Shown: positions 18,760 through 27,703 of the stretch, one piece after another | Layout of the letters: each line of letters begins with the position of its first letter | How positions within the stretch are numbered: position 1 is the stretch's first letter | Assembly: GCA_013697955.1 (NCBI GenBank) | Contig: JACCVV010000089.1 | Location: forward strand, 99,041 to 163,040 | Reading direction: 5' to 3' | Length of the DNA: 64,000 bases | DNA from: Tatlockia sp. | Lineage (GTDB): Bacteria > Pseudomonadota > Gammaproteobacteria > Legionellales > Legionellaceae | The notes under the pieces: model-generated | The model's input: the letters and a program-made list of their open reading frames with translations, nothing else | Told to the model about the DNA's origin: nothing | Database searches by the model: none | Position numbers and translations under genes: made by a program

Positions 18760-19758
18760 ATGAAACGTTTTTCTGAATCTGAATTAAAAATTCTTCATTT
18801 ACTTTCTGACAGAACCTGCTATTCCATTGAATATATAGCTTTACACCTAAACTTATCCATTCCAGAAGTTTTAAGACTTTTGAATCAGTTAACAGAATTA
18901 GATTTAGCCATCAAGCATGTACCCATGAAAGGTTATCAACTTTCTAAGCCTATTCAAATTCTTGATGAGCAAATAATTAGGCAAAATTTAGAACTGAGGG
19001 GCTATAGGAATCCATTTAATTTTCATTTGTTTGCGGAATTAAATTCTACTAATCAGTTTCTAAAGGAATTACCCTTAGACACAGTTCCTGATATTTGCTG
19101 CGCTGAAAAACAGACTCAAGGTCGCGGCCGTTTTGGTAGAAAATGGATCTCTCCTTTCGGGGAGAATATCTATTTTTCAGGTCGATGGAATCTTGAATGT
19201 AGCCTAGCTGATTTATCGGGCCTAAGCCTTGTGGTGGGCTTAGCTACATTAGCTTCTTTAAAACATAGTCTGAGCACTGAAGATATCCGCATCAAATGGC
19301 CTAATGATATCTTGTGGGGCAATAAAAAGCTTTGCGGCATTCTAATTGAATTAGGTAATATTAGTTCTAATTGTGCACAAGTCATTATTGGCATCGGTTT
19401 GAATGTTAATACGGCTACTCAAGATCAGCCAAAGGTAGGATTACCATGGTGTTCTTTATACGAAATCACAGATAATTATTTTGATAGAAACAAAATTATT
19501 GCGGACTTGATTTTCCATCTAAGAAACTATTTGGCTAGTTTTTTTATAAGCGGCTTTAGTTTTTTTATGGACGAGTGGAAGAATTTCGATTATCTAAGGG
19601 GCCAATTTGTACAGGTTTCTCAGTCAGCTGGGTTTTTAAGCGGAACAGCTTGTGGGGTTAATGAACAGGGACAGCTTGTCCTCCTCGACGAAAAAGACAT
19701 TACACACAATATATCATCGGGTGATGCTTCACTTGGAACTTCTTTGAAAGAATTTTGA
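18760..19758 (+). CDS. birA: Biotin-protein ligase and biotin operon repressor
   Basis: Makes biotinyl-5'-AMP and attaches biotin to AccB; with its N-terminal DNA-binding domain it can also repress biotin synthesis genes. It has 332 residues. An N-terminal winged helix (CYSIEYIALHLNLSIPEVLRLL) is followed by the catalytic domain with the adenylate-binding GRGRFGRKW loop, KWPNDILWGNKKLCGILIE, IGIGLNVNT, and a C-terminal SH3-like cap (GQFVQVSQ). The two-domain form means it is class II, a regulator as well as a ligase. The ATG at 18760 has no strong ribosome site. Confidence 0.96.
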   Translation: MKRFSESELKILHLLSDRTCYSIEYIALHLNLSIPEVLRLLNQLTELDLAIKHVPMKGYQLSKPIQILDEQIIRQNLELRGYRNPFNFHLFAELNSTNQFLKELPLDTVPDICCAEKQTQGRGRFGRKWISPFGENIYFSGRWNLECSLADLSGLSLVVGLATLASLKHSLSTEDIRIKWPNDILWGNKKLCGILIELGNISSNCAQVIIGIGLNVNTATQDQPKVGLPWCSLYEITDNYFDRNKIIADLIFHLRNYLASFFISGFSFFMDEWKNFDYLRGQFVQVSQSAGFLSGTACGVNEQGQLVLLDEKDITHNISSGDASLGTSLKEF

Positions 19759-19762
19759 TTTT

Positions 19763-19797
19763 GTCCCGAGTTTTGAACCTCCTGTTCAACTCGGGAC
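19763..19797. terminator. Hairpin between convergent birA and csrA
   Basis: Outer arms gtcccgag (19763-19770) and ctcgggac (19790-19797), plus inner arms ttgaac and gttcaa, form a stem of about 14 pairs with a two-base bulge and a five-base loop. The hairpin lies between two genes that end toward each other. There is no good U-tract on either strand. A shared terminator is the simplest reading. Confidence 0.55.
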
Positions 19798-19822
19798 GGA
19801 ACGACTGCGGATGGAATCCGGT

Positions 19823-20020
19823 TTATTCTGGTTCTTCTTCACTTTCTGGTGCTTCTTTTTCTTGCTGAATGCGTAGATAAATCTCTTCTCGATGTACAGA
19901 AACATCTTTTGGTGCATTTATACCTAAGCGCACTTGATTTCCCTTTACACCTAAAACAGTGATATTTACATCATCACCAATAATCAATGTTTCACCTATA
20001 CGACGGGTCAAAATTAACAT
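19823..20020 (-). CDS. csrA: CsrA, global post-transcriptional regulator
   Basis: An RNA-binding homodimer that blocks or activates translation at GGA motifs. In Legionella it keeps the replicative state on and is titrated by the small RNAs RsmY/RsmZ at the switch to transmission. The 65-residue protein starts [18 protein letters not shown] and keeps the RNA-contacting N-terminal strand with Arg6/Arg7 (TRR) and the [10 protein letters not shown] segment with Arg44-equivalent. The acidic tail ([10 protein letters not shown]) is variable. It is very like the major Legionella CsrA, not one of the divergent plasmid or ICE-encoded paralogues. Confidence 0.97.
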   Translation of the reverse strand: MLILTRRIGETLIIGDDVNITVLGVKGNQVRLGINAPKDVSVHREEIYLRIQQEKEAPESEEEPE

Positions 20021-20190
20021 GACAAAATCTCCCTTCTACACAAGCAGTCACCCTCTTTTCATAGAAAAAATCCATGGGGCCCTTGGTGACTACACTCTGT
20101 TTAATAATAAACCATTTTCTTCATTGTTCAATTGCAAGTTTACACAACCTTTCTTAACGGAATATTAAGAAATAAAATTTAAGAGTGAAA

Positions 20191-21240
20191 TTATCCTTTT
20201 CTTACGCCCTTAAGTTTTAAAGTCAGAAAAACCAACGGTAGGTAAGCAATCAATACACCCAAACTGCTGTCAATTAAATCAAAACCGACAGCTATTGCCA
20301 TAGGAAACAACCAAAACAAGTTGATAGCCAAAACACCCAAGGTTACCGGAAGATGTTTACCGAAATACCGTGAGGCATGTTGATAAGCATGGCTGCGGTG
20401 CGCTTCGAAAAGTACCTCTCCACGCATTCCACGGAGCAACAATGTTACCGTAGCATCGACAATAAAAACACCCATAAGTATCAACCAGGACCAAAAAAAA
20501 TTTGATTTAACCATCATTGCTTGAATTGACAGTATTCCTATTACCAATCCTAAAAATCCACTACCCACATCACCCATAAAAATCTTGGCAGGCGGAAAAT
20601 TCCAAAACAAGAATCCGCCAACAGCCATTGCCAAACAAAGGGGTAGAAAAACAGCACTATAATTACCTGAAAGATAATATAAAAGTGAACCACCCAAACA
20701 GACAGTTAGTGCCTCAACTGCTGCGATACCGTCTATTCCATCCATAAAATTATATAAATTCAACAACCAAACCAAATACAAAATAGCTAGCAGGTTAGCT
20801 ATGACGCCCGCAGTCAAAGTCAAACCAAATATAGCGATTGACGGCATGCCACCTAAGCCGTAAACGGCAAAGGCACAGGCTAGAAAATGTCCCATCAAGC
20901 GCCATTTTGCAGAGACGTCTTTCCGATCGTCTAAAAATCCAATCAGGGCTATAAGAAACCCTGCACCTGATAAAGCCACCGCAAGTGGGAAGCTTATGAA
21001 GTGATTGCTAAATAAATAAGAAACCGAGATTAAAAAACAAAAAACAAATGATAATCCACCACCACGGGGAGTCGGAGCGACGTGCGAACTGCGCTCATTC
21101 GGAATATCAACCATTTTTGTTACTAAAGCATAGCGAAGAAGCACCCAGGTCAGAGTATAGGATAAGGAGAAAATAAAGAAATAAAATAACCAACCCATAT
21201 AAGAATCGCTAAAAAACGTCAGATTATAAAATAAATTCAT
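20191..21240 (-). CDS. Polyprenyl-phosphate sugar-1-phosphate transferase (WecA/WbpL type)
   Basis: Starts assembly of a surface polysaccharide by moving a HexNAc-1-phosphate from a UDP-sugar onto undecaprenyl phosphate. It has 349 residues and about 11 transmembrane helices. MraY/WecA family motifs are present: the cytoplasmic loop NERSSHVAPTPRGGG, GFLDDRKDVSAKWR, NLYNFMDGIDGIAA, the catalytic FMGDVGSGFLG, and the HRSHAYQHA loop. The sequence is closest in character to the WbpL branch used for O-antigen initiation. Likely partners are the SDR epimerase and glycosyltransferase encoded at 24.5-26.6 kb. The sugar specificity cannot be read directly. Confidence 0.92.
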   Translation of the reverse strand: MNLFYNLTFFSDSYMGWLFYFFIFSLSYTLTWVLLRYALVTKMVDIPNERSSHVAPTPRGGGLSFVFCFLISVSYLFSNHFISFPLAVALSGAGFLIALIGFLDDRKDVSAKWRLMGHFLACAFAVYGLGGMPSIAIFGLTLTAGVIANLLAILYLVWLLNLYNFMDGIDGIAAVEALTVCLGGSLLYYLSGNYSAVFLPLCLAMAVGGFLFWNFPPAKIFMGDVGSGFLGLVIGILSIQAMMVKSNFFWSWLILMGVFIVDATVTLLLRGMRGEVLFEAHRSHAYQHASRYFGKHLPVTLGVLAINLFWLFPMAIAVGFDLIDSSLGVLIAYLPLVFLTLKLKGVRKG

Positions 21241-21386
21241 AGGCCTGTCGCTAATTTTTTATTAGAAATTTAAGATAAAATTCATTAGCCTCGGAGTCTC
21301 AGGTTTAATGCCTAAAATCTATAATATTTATTTAAAAATTGCTTAACAAATGTTATCTTCTCAAAAAAATCAATAACTTTAAAAGC

Positions 21387-22874
21387 ATGAAGCAACTTAC
21401 AGAACTAAGCTCTTGGATAGAACTCGAAAACCACTCCGATTCCCTGCGGTTAAATCCATCTCATAAAACAAGCCGCAATGCAAAGCTAAAATTTAGCTCT
21501 GAAGGCATTAGCATTGACTTTTCCCAGCAACGAATTAATGAAAGAACAATTGAATTATTGATTAAATTAGCTGATGAACAAAATATCAAAGATAAAATTC
21601 ATGCGCTGATGCGCGGTGATACGGTTAATAAAAGCGAAAATAGACCTGCATTGCATACAGCCCTGCGTACATTCAATGAAAATCCTATTTTAGTCGATGG
21701 CCGTAATATTGTTCCGGAAATTTTAGCCACTCGTAAAAAAATGTTAGCACTCGCTACTAAAATAAGAGAAGGACATTGGCTTGGTTATTCGGGTAGACCT
21801 ATTAAGGATGTTGTAAATATTGGGATTGGTGGCTCCGATTTCGGCCCTCGTTTTTGTATTAATGCCCTAGCCTCATATGCGCCGGCTAATCTAGGCTTTC
21901 ACTTTGTGTCTGATGCTGATCCCCTCGCTTTTGAGAACACAGTGGCGCGGTTAAATCCAGAAAACACTCTTTTTATCATATCGTCAAAGTCATTTACCAC
22001 TAAAGAAACTTTATATAATGCTCAAAAGGCCTATGCCTGGTTTAATAATGAAAATGTAGATAAGCATTTTATTGCCGTTACTGCTCATCCGGAAAAAGCA
22101 AAATTATTCGGTATTGCTAATGTTTTACCTATCTGGGAATGGGTAGGCGGACGATATTCCCTCTGTTCTGCAATTAACTTGATTACTTGCATAGCGGTAG
22201 GCGAAGAACATTTTATGCAGCTGTTAGCTGGCGCCAACTCCATGGACGAACATTTTAGGGCTAAAGAGTTGCACGAGAACATGCCAGTTATTATGGCGCT
22301 AATAGGATTGTGGAATATCAATTTCCTCCATATTCCCAGTCTTTTACTTTTAGTCTATGCCAAACAGCTGGAGCTACTGGTACCTTATATTCAACAATTA
22401 GATATGGAATCTAATGGAAAATCGATTGATTGTTTTGGCCGCTCCGTTAACCATTCAACTGGGCCTATCGTGTGGGGTGGCTTAGGTAATCAAGCACAGC
22501 ATAGTTATTATCAATTACTTTGCCAGGGAACTCATAAAATTGCGGTGGAATTTATTTCAACCCAAGAGTTTGGTCATGAACTCATTAATAAATTTTGTGA
22601 AGCAAAAATTGATGTGCTAAGTGAAGGCATTAATTCTGTTGACAATCCTAACGGTTATATCCCAGGCGGAACTCCAATAACGCATATTAGCCTGGAATCT
22701 TGTTCGCCTTTTGGTATAGGTGCTCTAATTGCCTTATACGAACACAAAGTTTATATCCAAAGTGGCATTTGGAATATCAATCCCTTTGACCAACCCGGTG
22801 TTGAATCTGCTAAGCGCCAAAAACCAAAAACTGCTACTCAGGCTAGCGAGGCTCAACTTCAAAAAACAACATGA
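21387..22874 (+). CDS. pgi: Glucose-6-phosphate isomerase
   Basis: Interconverts glucose-6-phosphate and fructose-6-phosphate; the latter supplies mannose-6-phosphate for ManC, encoded about 5 kb away. The ATG at 21387 (MKQLTELSSWIEL) is preferred to an upstream in-frame TTG at 21339. Family landmarks are VNIGIGGSDFGPRF, the SKSFTTKETLYNA phosphate-binding loop, WVGGRYSLCSAINL, and a C-terminal QSGIWNINPFDQPGVE region. The length, 495 residues, is close to the usual bacterial size. The C-terminal tail after the conserved core is short and Thr/Gln-rich. Confidence 0.96.
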   Translation: MKQLTELSSWIELENHSDSLRLNPSHKTSRNAKLKFSSEGISIDFSQQRINERTIELLIKLADEQNIKDKIHALMRGDTVNKSENRPALHTALRTFNENPILVDGRNIVPEILATRKKMLALATKIREGHWLGYSGRPIKDVVNIGIGGSDFGPRFCINALASYAPANLGFHFVSDADPLAFENTVARLNPENTLFIISSKSFTTKETLYNAQKAYAWFNNENVDKHFIAVTAHPEKAKLFGIANVLPIWEWVGGRYSLCSAINLITCIAVGEEHFMQLLAGANSMDEHFRAKELHENMPVIMALIGLWNINFLHIPSLLLLVYAKQLELLVPYIQQLDMESNGKSIDCFGRSVNHSTGPIVWGGLGNQAQHSYYQLLCQGTHKIAVEFISTQEFGHELINKFCEAKIDVLSEGINSVDNPNGYIPGGTPITHISLESCSPFGIGALIALYEHKVYIQSGIWNINPFDQPGVESAKRQKPKTATQASEAQLQKTT

Positions 22875-22980
22875 GGGTACATATTTAATCCTTGATATAT
22901 ATAAACAAAGCCGCTGTAAATTCAAATAAGTAGTCTTGACTCTATCTTGCGGCTTCATCTCATAAAACAGCAATTCAAAC

Positions 22981-23382
22981 TTATTGACCCTGACCGCTTT
23001 TTTGTCTTAAAGGATTATTGTCATTCCTGGAATCCAAGATTCTGATCCTATCTACAAAACATTTAGTTTCACCGCGCCAGGGAAGTACAAATTGGTCACA
23101 ATGGTAACTAAGAATGACATGGCTATTGTTTTGCATGGCTGTAATGGCTTGTGTAACTAGCGGAGATTTGAATTGTCCAAGGGTGAAATGAAAGGATCGC
23201 CCAGTTACGCCACTTGCATCTTCAAGGCCACCTCTAATTAGCTCTCCTTCGTATGTTCCCCAATATTTCCCTTCCTTGGCAACTTTAACAATTACTCCAG
23301 ATTTATCACCTGATTTAATTTTCCAGCAACCAGCTATTAAGATTGTGCTAAATATAAGTAGAAAAGATAAAAATTTTTTCAC
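22981..23382 (-). CDS. Small conserved lipoprotein of unknown function
   Basis: A 133-residue protein with a lipoprotein signal peptide (FLLIFSTILIAGC; lipobox LIAGC-type, Cys19). The mature part has a recognisable conserved segment, SGVIVKVAKEGKYWGTYEGEL, found in small envelope-associated bacterial proteins without a defined role. The rest (FTLGQFKSPLVTQAI, HCDQFVLPWRGETKC) carries a pair of Cys residues that might form a disulfide. It lies between pgi and an outer-membrane protein gene, on the opposite strand to both. No function is assigned. Confidence 0.75.
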   Translation of the reverse strand: MKKFLSFLLIFSTILIAGCWKIKSGDKSGVIVKVAKEGKYWGTYEGELIRGGLEDASGVTGRSFHFTLGQFKSPLVTQAITAMQNNSHVILSYHCDQFVLPWRGETKCFVDRIRILDSRNDNNPLRQKSGQGQ

Positions 23383-23568
23383 GCAAAGCCCCTTCTTTCC
23401 ATTTATTCAAACCGCTTATATTGTCGAAAAGATGAAGCGTCGTCAATTAAATCGCTAACATTCCATAGAGAGCCCTGATTTTTAATAATTTTTATTCAAT
23501 TTGAATTTAAACTACTAATTAATTCCGTTAGTATTACAGGCTTAAATTTCAAAAAAAAAATAATAATT

Positions 23569-24477
23569 ATGTTCTCACGAATTTTGTTTCTTTTAGCCTT
23601 TGCTCAGACCGCCCTCGCAAGTCCCTGGTTTACAGGTCCCTTATTGGCTCCAACCGGTAAGACCATTCCTAAGGGACATTTCAATTTTGAACCCTATGGC
23701 TTTTATACAGAGTATGGTTCGCCTCAGAATTTTAAAAATGTAGAAGTGAATCCAATAATATCAGTGGGTATTAATAGTTTTATGGATTTTCAAGCCTCCC
23801 TACCTTATGACTACAGTTGGGTTCGCGAACAGCATGGCAGAGGAGTTGGTGATTTCAGTCTGGGTTTGGGGATTCAGGCTTTAACGCATAAAGAAGGATC
23901 TTTCCTACCTGATTTAAGAATTATTCTACAAGAAACTATTCCAACAGGTCGGTTTGAAAATTTAAATCCTCTAAAAAATGGTACTGACCAAACAGGCTTC
24001 GGCGCTTATCAGCACATTGTTAGTTTTAACTTTCAAAAATTATTCACTGTTGGCACAAAGCATTATTTACGAACCCGTTTTAGTGTAGCTGGGGCTTTTG
24101 CCAGCTCTGTTCATGTAGAAGGATTAAATACTTTTGGTGGGGATGAAACAACGTCGGGCACCGTCCACCCTGGAAATAATTTTTCAGCAGATTTAGCTGC
24201 AGAATTTACCCTTACTCAAAATTGGGTAGCAGTTATGGAAGCCTTATATCTCCATAGTAATTTCACCGGATTTGGCGCCAATATGGGCGGTGTAACGCCT
24301 TCTGGAGCTGCGGGAGCAGTTGGCGGAAAGGGAGGAGATTCTGCGTCTCTAGCACCTGCAATTGAATATAATTTTACCGCAAATCTAGGCGTAATTGCCG
24401 GAGTCTGGTTTTCGGTTACTGGTCCGAAAGCTGCAAAGTTTATCTCTTCCGCAGTAGCTATAAATTATTATTTTTAA
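23569..24477 (+). CDS. Predicted outer-membrane beta-barrel protein
   Basis: A 302-residue secreted protein with a signal peptide cleaved near TALA-SPW. The mature sequence alternates short aromatic/hydrophobic strands with turns, is Gly- and Asn-rich, and ends in Phe (INYYF), the usual outer-membrane barrel signature. A Gly/Ala-rich loop (PSGAAGAVGGKGGDSAS) near residue 245 is probably surface-exposed or extended. A role in passive uptake is possible but not shown. The gene has its own upstream region and no operon partner. Confidence 0.8.
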   Translation: MFSRILFLLAFAQTALASPWFTGPLLAPTGKTIPKGHFNFEPYGFYTEYGSPQNFKNVEVNPIISVGINSFMDFQASLPYDYSWVREQHGRGVGDFSLGLGIQALTHKEGSFLPDLRIILQETIPTGRFENLNPLKNGTDQTGFGAYQHIVSFNFQKLFTVGTKHYLRTRFSVAGAFASSVHVEGLNTFGGDETTSGTVHPGNNFSADLAAEFTLTQNWVAVMEALYLHSNFTGFGANMGGVTPSGAAGAVGGKGGDSASLAPAIEYNFTANLGVIAGVWFSVTGPKAAKFISSAVAINYYF

Positions 24478-24550
24478 TCTCGTTGCTTGTATTTTAAATT
24501 AACATATTACGACATTAATATAAAACGGCTTTTAGCTTATTTATATTTTT

Positions 24551-25504
24551 TTAAATAAATGCTTTCAAGCCCTCTTTAACTGATATCTGTGGTTTCCAGC
24601 TAAGCATCTCTTTGGTTTTGGATATGTCAAGTTGTAATGAGCCGCATAAACGATCATATATTTCTTTTTTTCCAAGCGAAGCTGCTGCCCATTTTAATAA
24701 AAATTTAGGTATTGGCAGCAATCGGGCAGGTTTGTTAATTAGGTAGCCTATTTCTCTTAAAAGTTCGGTCGTTGATAAATCTTCATCATCAGAAACAAGA
24801 AAAATCTGATTTGCAGCCCGAGGATTAGTGATACAGGCCAATATTAAGCTATTTAAATTTTCTAGCGATACAAAGCTGCGCTTGTTGTTGACGGCTCCCA
24901 AAGGTAAAGGAATTCCTTTTTTCAACCAATAAAGCATACGTTGGAAATTACCTTTCACTTCTGGACCGTAGATTAGCGGCGGCCTAATAATCACTACTTC
25001 CATACCTGTTTTTAAAGCTATAGCTTGTAGCCCTTGTTCTGCTTCATATTTAGAAAGAGCATAAGGACCATCGGGATGGGGTAAGTCATCAGCAGCAAAA
25101 GGTTTATCAGTTGTGAATTCACCATTTACTTTAATTGAACTAATAAAAATAAACCGCTTTACCCCCGAAATAGCTGCCTGCTCTGCCAATTTTAATGTAG
25201 GCTTTGAATTAATTTTTCTAAATTCTTCCAGGGGATTATTTGCCTTTTCATTCATCACATGCGCTCTTGCAGCAGCGTGAATTATAACATCACAGCCTTT
25301 GACGATATCCTGCCAATTATTTTCAGATTCAAGTTCGATTGGAGCAAAAACAGAAATTTCTGGTGAAAAAATATTCGCGTTTATCCGGGTTGCAATCCTT
25401 AAGTCAATCTCTTTTTGTTCGCTGAGCTTTTTAAGGAGTTGTCGACCAACAAAACCTGTCGCGCCAGTCAGCAGAATGTTTATCTTAGTTTGTGACTGCG
25501 TCAT
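24551..25504 (-). CDS. NAD-dependent sugar epimerase/dehydratase (extended SDR)
   Basis: An extended short-chain dehydrogenase acting on a nucleotide sugar. The Rossmann motif GATGFVGRQLL is at the N-terminus and the catalytic YxxxK appears as YALSKYE near residue 150, followed by a substrate-binding half (RPPLIYGPEVKGNF). It resembles UDP-GlcNAc/UDP-GalNAc C4-epimerases of O-antigen loci (WbpV-like), which would match the WbpL-type transferase at 20.2 kb. The start at 25504 (MTQSQTK) is used; an in-frame ATG at 25516 is an alternative. It overlaps the upstream glycosyltransferase by about 20 bases, so the two are translated from one transcript. Confidence 0.9.
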   Translation of the reverse strand: MTQSQTKINILLTGATGFVGRQLLKKLSEQKEIDLRIATRINANIFSPEISVFAPIELESENNWQDIVKGCDVIIHAAARAHVMNEKANNPLEEFRKINSKPTLKLAEQAAISGVKRFIFISSIKVNGEFTTDKPFAADDLPHPDGPYALSKYEAEQGLQAIALKTGMEVVIIRPPLIYGPEVKGNFQRMLYWLKKGIPLPLGAVNNKRSFVSLENLNSLILACITNPRAANQIFLVSDDEDLSTTELLREIGYLINKPARLLPIPKFLLKWAAASLGKKEIYDRLCGSLQLDISKTKEMLSWKPQISVKEGLKAFI

Positions 25505-26591
25505 AAAGTTTCTCATATTCCATTACCATTTTTTCAGCAGTGAAGAGAGCAGAATAACGTGCGGCCGCACGCTCTCCCATTTCCGTCCTCTTCCCGGGAT
25601 TTTCCCAAAGATCTTGCATTGCCTTCCTCAGGGCCAAGGGATCATTTGGAGGCACAGCGATGCCTGTTTCTTTATCTATATTGATATAGGTTGTTCCGGT
25701 CCCAATTTCAGCAGAAATTAATGGCTTGCCAAACATGGCCCCTTCAAGAAGTGAAACACCAAAAGCTTCTGAGCGTAGGTGAGAGGGGAAAATGAGAGCA
25801 AGAGATAATTGTAAAAGTACTATTTTATCTTCTTCATCCAATTTTCCTAAAAAATGCACATTATTTAGGTTTAATTCCTGAGCCTTTGCCTTTAGTTCTT
25901 CTTCGAGAGGCCCTGTTCCCACTATTAAAATAGGGAAAGAAGTATTTGCAGCCGCCTCTAACAGAATGTGTAGGCCTTTATAGTAACGAAGTACTCCAAC
26001 AAAAAGAAAAAAATTTCTACCAAAACGCTTCTGCCAATAATCTTTTCGTTCTTCTGAAGGCTGTTGGTAACTGTCTTGGTTAAGACCATTGGGAATGATA
26101 GTAACCTTGTTCTTATATTGCTGAAGAACCGGACTAGTTGCGAGATAGTTCGGTGAAGTTGCAACAATTTTGTCAACGGAATTTAAAAAACGGTGCATAA
26201 TTGGTCGATATAGAAGCAGTAATTTTTTTTGACGAACGATATCGGATTGATAAGTTAAGATTGATGGTGTTTTAGTTTGGGAAAAAAGATGCAAAATATC
26301 TGCGAAAGGCCACGGAAATTGGTAATGAATTACGTCCGCTTCTTCTGCAATTTTGCGGAAATCCCGAAGTAGCGAAAAGGAAATCCCATTAGATGCAAGG
26401 TTAAAATTTTCTTTATAACGAATATTTTTGCTGCCTGAAAAATCGATTTCTTTAGGTTGAGGATTTGGGGAAAGTGATAAAATGGTATGTTCATTTTTGG
26501 ATTGCGGATGACAGGCAATCTGAGCAATAACCTGTTCAACACCGCCAAAACCTTCACTAAAAAAAGTCTTGTATACATGCAAGATTTTCAT
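25485..26591 (-). CDS. Family GT4 glycosyltransferase
   Basis: A retaining GT-B glycosyltransferase of 368 residues that probably adds a sugar to a surface glycan. The N-terminal half begins MKILHVYKTFFSEGFGGVEQ, and the C-terminal nucleotide-sugar domain has FVGVLRYYKGLHILLEAA and the EX7E motif in EAFGVSLLEGAMFGKPLI. No signal peptide or membrane helix is seen, so it would act at the inner face of the membrane. It is the first gene of a two-gene unit with the SDR epimerase; donor and acceptor are unknown. Confidence 0.92.
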   Translation of the reverse strand: MKILHVYKTFFSEGFGGVEQVIAQIACHPQSKNEHTILSLSPNPQPKEIDFSGSKNIRYKENFNLASNGISFSLLRDFRKIAEEADVIHYQFPWPFADILHLFSQTKTPSILTYQSDIVRQKKLLLLYRPIMHRFLNSVDKIVATSPNYLATSPVLQQYKNKVTIIPNGLNQDSYQQPSEERKDYWQKRFGRNFFLFVGVLRYYKGLHILLEAAANTSFPILIVGTGPLEEELKAKAQELNLNNVHFLGKLDEEDKIVLLQLSLALIFPSHLRSEAFGVSLLEGAMFGKPLISAEIGTGTTYINIDKETGIAVPPNDPLALRKAMQDLWENPGKRTEMGERAAARYSALFTAEKMVMEYEKLYDAVTN

Positions 26592-26764
26592 AAAATCGGA
26601 AGCTCACTGTTCATAAAAAATAATTAGGTGAAATATTAACATAGAAATTAGCGAATTCTTTAATTCTGCTCATGGAAAATCCTCAGGAATTCCTTCAAAA
26701 GATAGTCGCATAATAAGGTGAATTGGGGATATACTGTGCGAACGTTCATAAATTGGAAAGTTGC

Positions 26765-27583
26765 ATGTCCTTAAAGGCCATGTATAACGACATTACCGGA
26801 AATTATGCTACTGCCGATCGATTTGGATCTTTAAGTGACAGTCATTTAGCCGCAATAGCTCAGATTAAAAAAGAACATATAGGCCTTAGACCGCACTATA
26901 AGGTACTTGATTTCGGGGTTGGAAATGGTGCTTTTCTAGCAAAACTGCGGACCTGTATGCCCGAGGCAGAATTTACTGGTATTGATATTTCCAAAGAAAT
27001 GCTAAAACAAGCCTGTAAGGTCTTACCGCTTACACCCATTGAAGCCAGTGCTACTGAAGCAAGCCATTATCTTCCTCATCATAGTCAGGATTTAGTTCTT
27101 GCTCATTTTGTTAATGCTTACATTCCTATTCACACACTTTTTCATGAAGCCGATATTCTAACCAGAGCTAATGGTTATTTTTCACTAATCACTACAACCT
27201 ATGAATCTTTCCCAATAGCGCAGCAACATTTAGCCGATTTTATTGCTCAAGGTTCAATTTTAAGCTCGGTGGTAGGTCATTATTACAAAGCAATGGTTAA
27301 AAACACTACAGTAGCCTCAGGATTGGATGAGCTTATGCGCGTCTTTGACCAACATAAATTTGAAGTGGTACAACATCAACGTCTACGAATTCCTGTAACC
27401 TTAAAAAATATTGATGAACTCGCGCTTTTTGGCGTCGAAGGTACCTGGTTTTTAAATAGCATTTCTATGCGAATGCTGCCAAAGAACTTTCTCCTGCAGC
27501 GATTAAAACGACTTTTCGGGCAAATATTCACCTTTCCATATCATGATACCCATATTATTGATGTGATCTTGGCTAAAAAATAA
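26765..27583 (+). CDS. SAM-dependent class I methyltransferase
   Basis: A 272-residue protein with the SAM-binding motif I VLDFGVGNGAF near residue 48 and motif II-like FTGIDISKEML. The start MSLKAMYNDIT at 26765 has a GGAAAG ribosome site six bases upstream; a longer frame beginning with TTG at 26723 is less likely. Placement between the glycosyltransferase/epimerase pair and manC suggests sugar or lipid methylation, but the domain also occurs in quinone and secondary-metabolite methyltransferases. The substrate is undetermined. Confidence 0.82.
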   Translation: MSLKAMYNDITGNYATADRFGSLSDSHLAAIAQIKKEHIGLRPHYKVLDFGVGNGAFLAKLRTCMPEAEFTGIDISKEMLKQACKVLPLTPIEASATEASHYLPHHSQDLVLAHFVNAYIPIHTLFHEADILTRANGYFSLITTTYESFPIAQQHLADFIAQGSILSSVVGHYYKAMVKNTTVASGLDELMRVFDQHKFEVVQHQRLRIPVTLKNIDELALFGVEGTWFLNSISMRMLPKNFLLQRLKRLFGQIFTFPYHDTHIIDVILAKK

Positions 27584-27630
27584 TATTAAAATAAATAAAT
27601 AAATTTATTGTGGGTCAAGCATGAAAACAC

Positions 27631-27666
27631 TTCCTACATACCGCGGCTGTCTACGGTATGTAGGAA
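27631..27666. terminator. Perfect 13-bp inverted repeat between convergent genes
   Basis: Arms ttcctacataccg (27631-27643) and cggtatgtaggaa (27654-27666) pair perfectly around a 10-base loop. The element lies between the methyltransferase and manC, which converge. A few Ts follow on the minus strand (gtgttttc). It probably serves as a two-way terminator. Confidence 0.6.
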
Positions 27667-27703
27667 AAATGGTTGAATAAACATTTTAGGAAAAATTATC
27701 TTT

